From an uncultured Atopobium sp. (GTDB taxonomy: Bacteria; Actinomycetota; Coriobacteriia; Coriobacteriales; Atopobiaceae): a DNA stretch of 5,932 bases. The stretch covers positions 1 to 5,932 of the forward strand of contig CAKAPZ010000062.1 of NCBI GenBank assembly GCA_916720015.1, given 5' to 3'. The position numbers and the translations under genes are program-made. Numbering within the stretch: the first letter of the stretch is position 1; every line of letters starts with the position of its first letter. The notes below the pieces were generated by a model that was given only the letters and a program-made list of their open reading frames with translations, had not been told where the DNA came from and did not search any database. Of the stretch, positions 5,807-5,932 are shown piece by piece.

Positions 5807-5932
5807 CTACTGCTTTCCAAGCTGTTTGCGTTCATGGGAACGGGCGATAAGGACTTGCTTGCGCAGCTCAGGAATCTTTTTGCCATCCATGGCAGGAGTG
5901 TCAGCAAGTTTGTAAGGGATGCCTAGCTCTTC
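5807..5932 (-). CDS. C-terminal end of an unidentified protein, 5' part outside the window
   Basis: An open frame enters from the window edge at 5932 and ends with TAG at 5809-5807, giving 41 residues that begin EELGIPYKLADTPAMDG and end in a basic tail RSHERKQLGKQ. The codons are GC-richer than those of the ABC genes (about 51% GC in 5813-5932), like trpS and the methyltransferase gene, and the strand is the same, so this is probably the 3' end of a resident gene. I do not recognise the family. The charged, Lys/Arg-rich end suggests a soluble cytoplasmic protein, which is only a weak inference. Confidence 0.65.
   Translation of the reverse strand, partial: EELGIPYKLADTPAMDGKKIPELRKQVLIARSHERKQLGKQ

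Noticed and set aside
1..5932. CRISPR arrays, tRNA or rRNA genes, insertion sequences, attachment sites
   Set aside because: I saw no regularly spaced repeats, cloverleaf or CCA-ended structures, transposase or integrase reading frames, or paired terminal repeats.

Overview
All recognisable genes lie on the minus strand, so transcription runs from high to low coordinates. The window suggests a moderate-GC Gram-positive bacterium. The tryptophanyl-tRNA synthetase and 23S rRNA m5U methyltransferase resemble those of Coriobacteriia (Atopobium/Lancefieldella/Olsenella relatives). That placement is an inference from protein resemblance and about 50% GC in the housekeeping genes; it was not checked by a search.

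Layout in transcription order. (1) 5932-5807: the last 41 codons of an unidentified gene of about 51% GC. (2) 5806-5688: a 119-bp AT-rich intergenic region with candidate promoters and two TTTGTAA-type repeats 21 bp apart. (3) 5687-2660: a compact three-gene ABC transporter operon, permease 2 - ATPase - permease 1, noticeably AT-rich. (4) 2702-2586: a compound 3' end, made of a long-range 11-bp inverted repeat across the last stop codon followed by a perfect 11-bp GAAA-loop terminator. (5) 2565-110: trpS and an RlmD/RlmCD-type rRNA methyltransferase gene abutting with no spacer (TAA|GTG), probably one translation-related transcript. (6) 109-1: a short intergenic region with a Shine-Dalgarno and ATG that may begin another minus-strand gene at position 6.

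The most interesting part is the ABC operon. The two permeases are clearly paralogous to each other and share the same plan: one TM helix, an extracytoplasmic domain of about 125 residues, then about five more TM helices. They flank a single ATPase, which points to a heterodimeric ABC-2-type exporter driven by an ATPase homodimer. The operon has its own promoter region and terminator, and it is AT-rich between two flanks of about 50% GC, so it looks like an accessory cassette placed between housekeeping genes. Its substrate cannot be read from the window. No precursor peptide, modification enzyme, sensor kinase or regulator gene is visible next to it. Export of, or self-protection against, a peptide or lipid-like compound is a guess from the ABC-2 family only.
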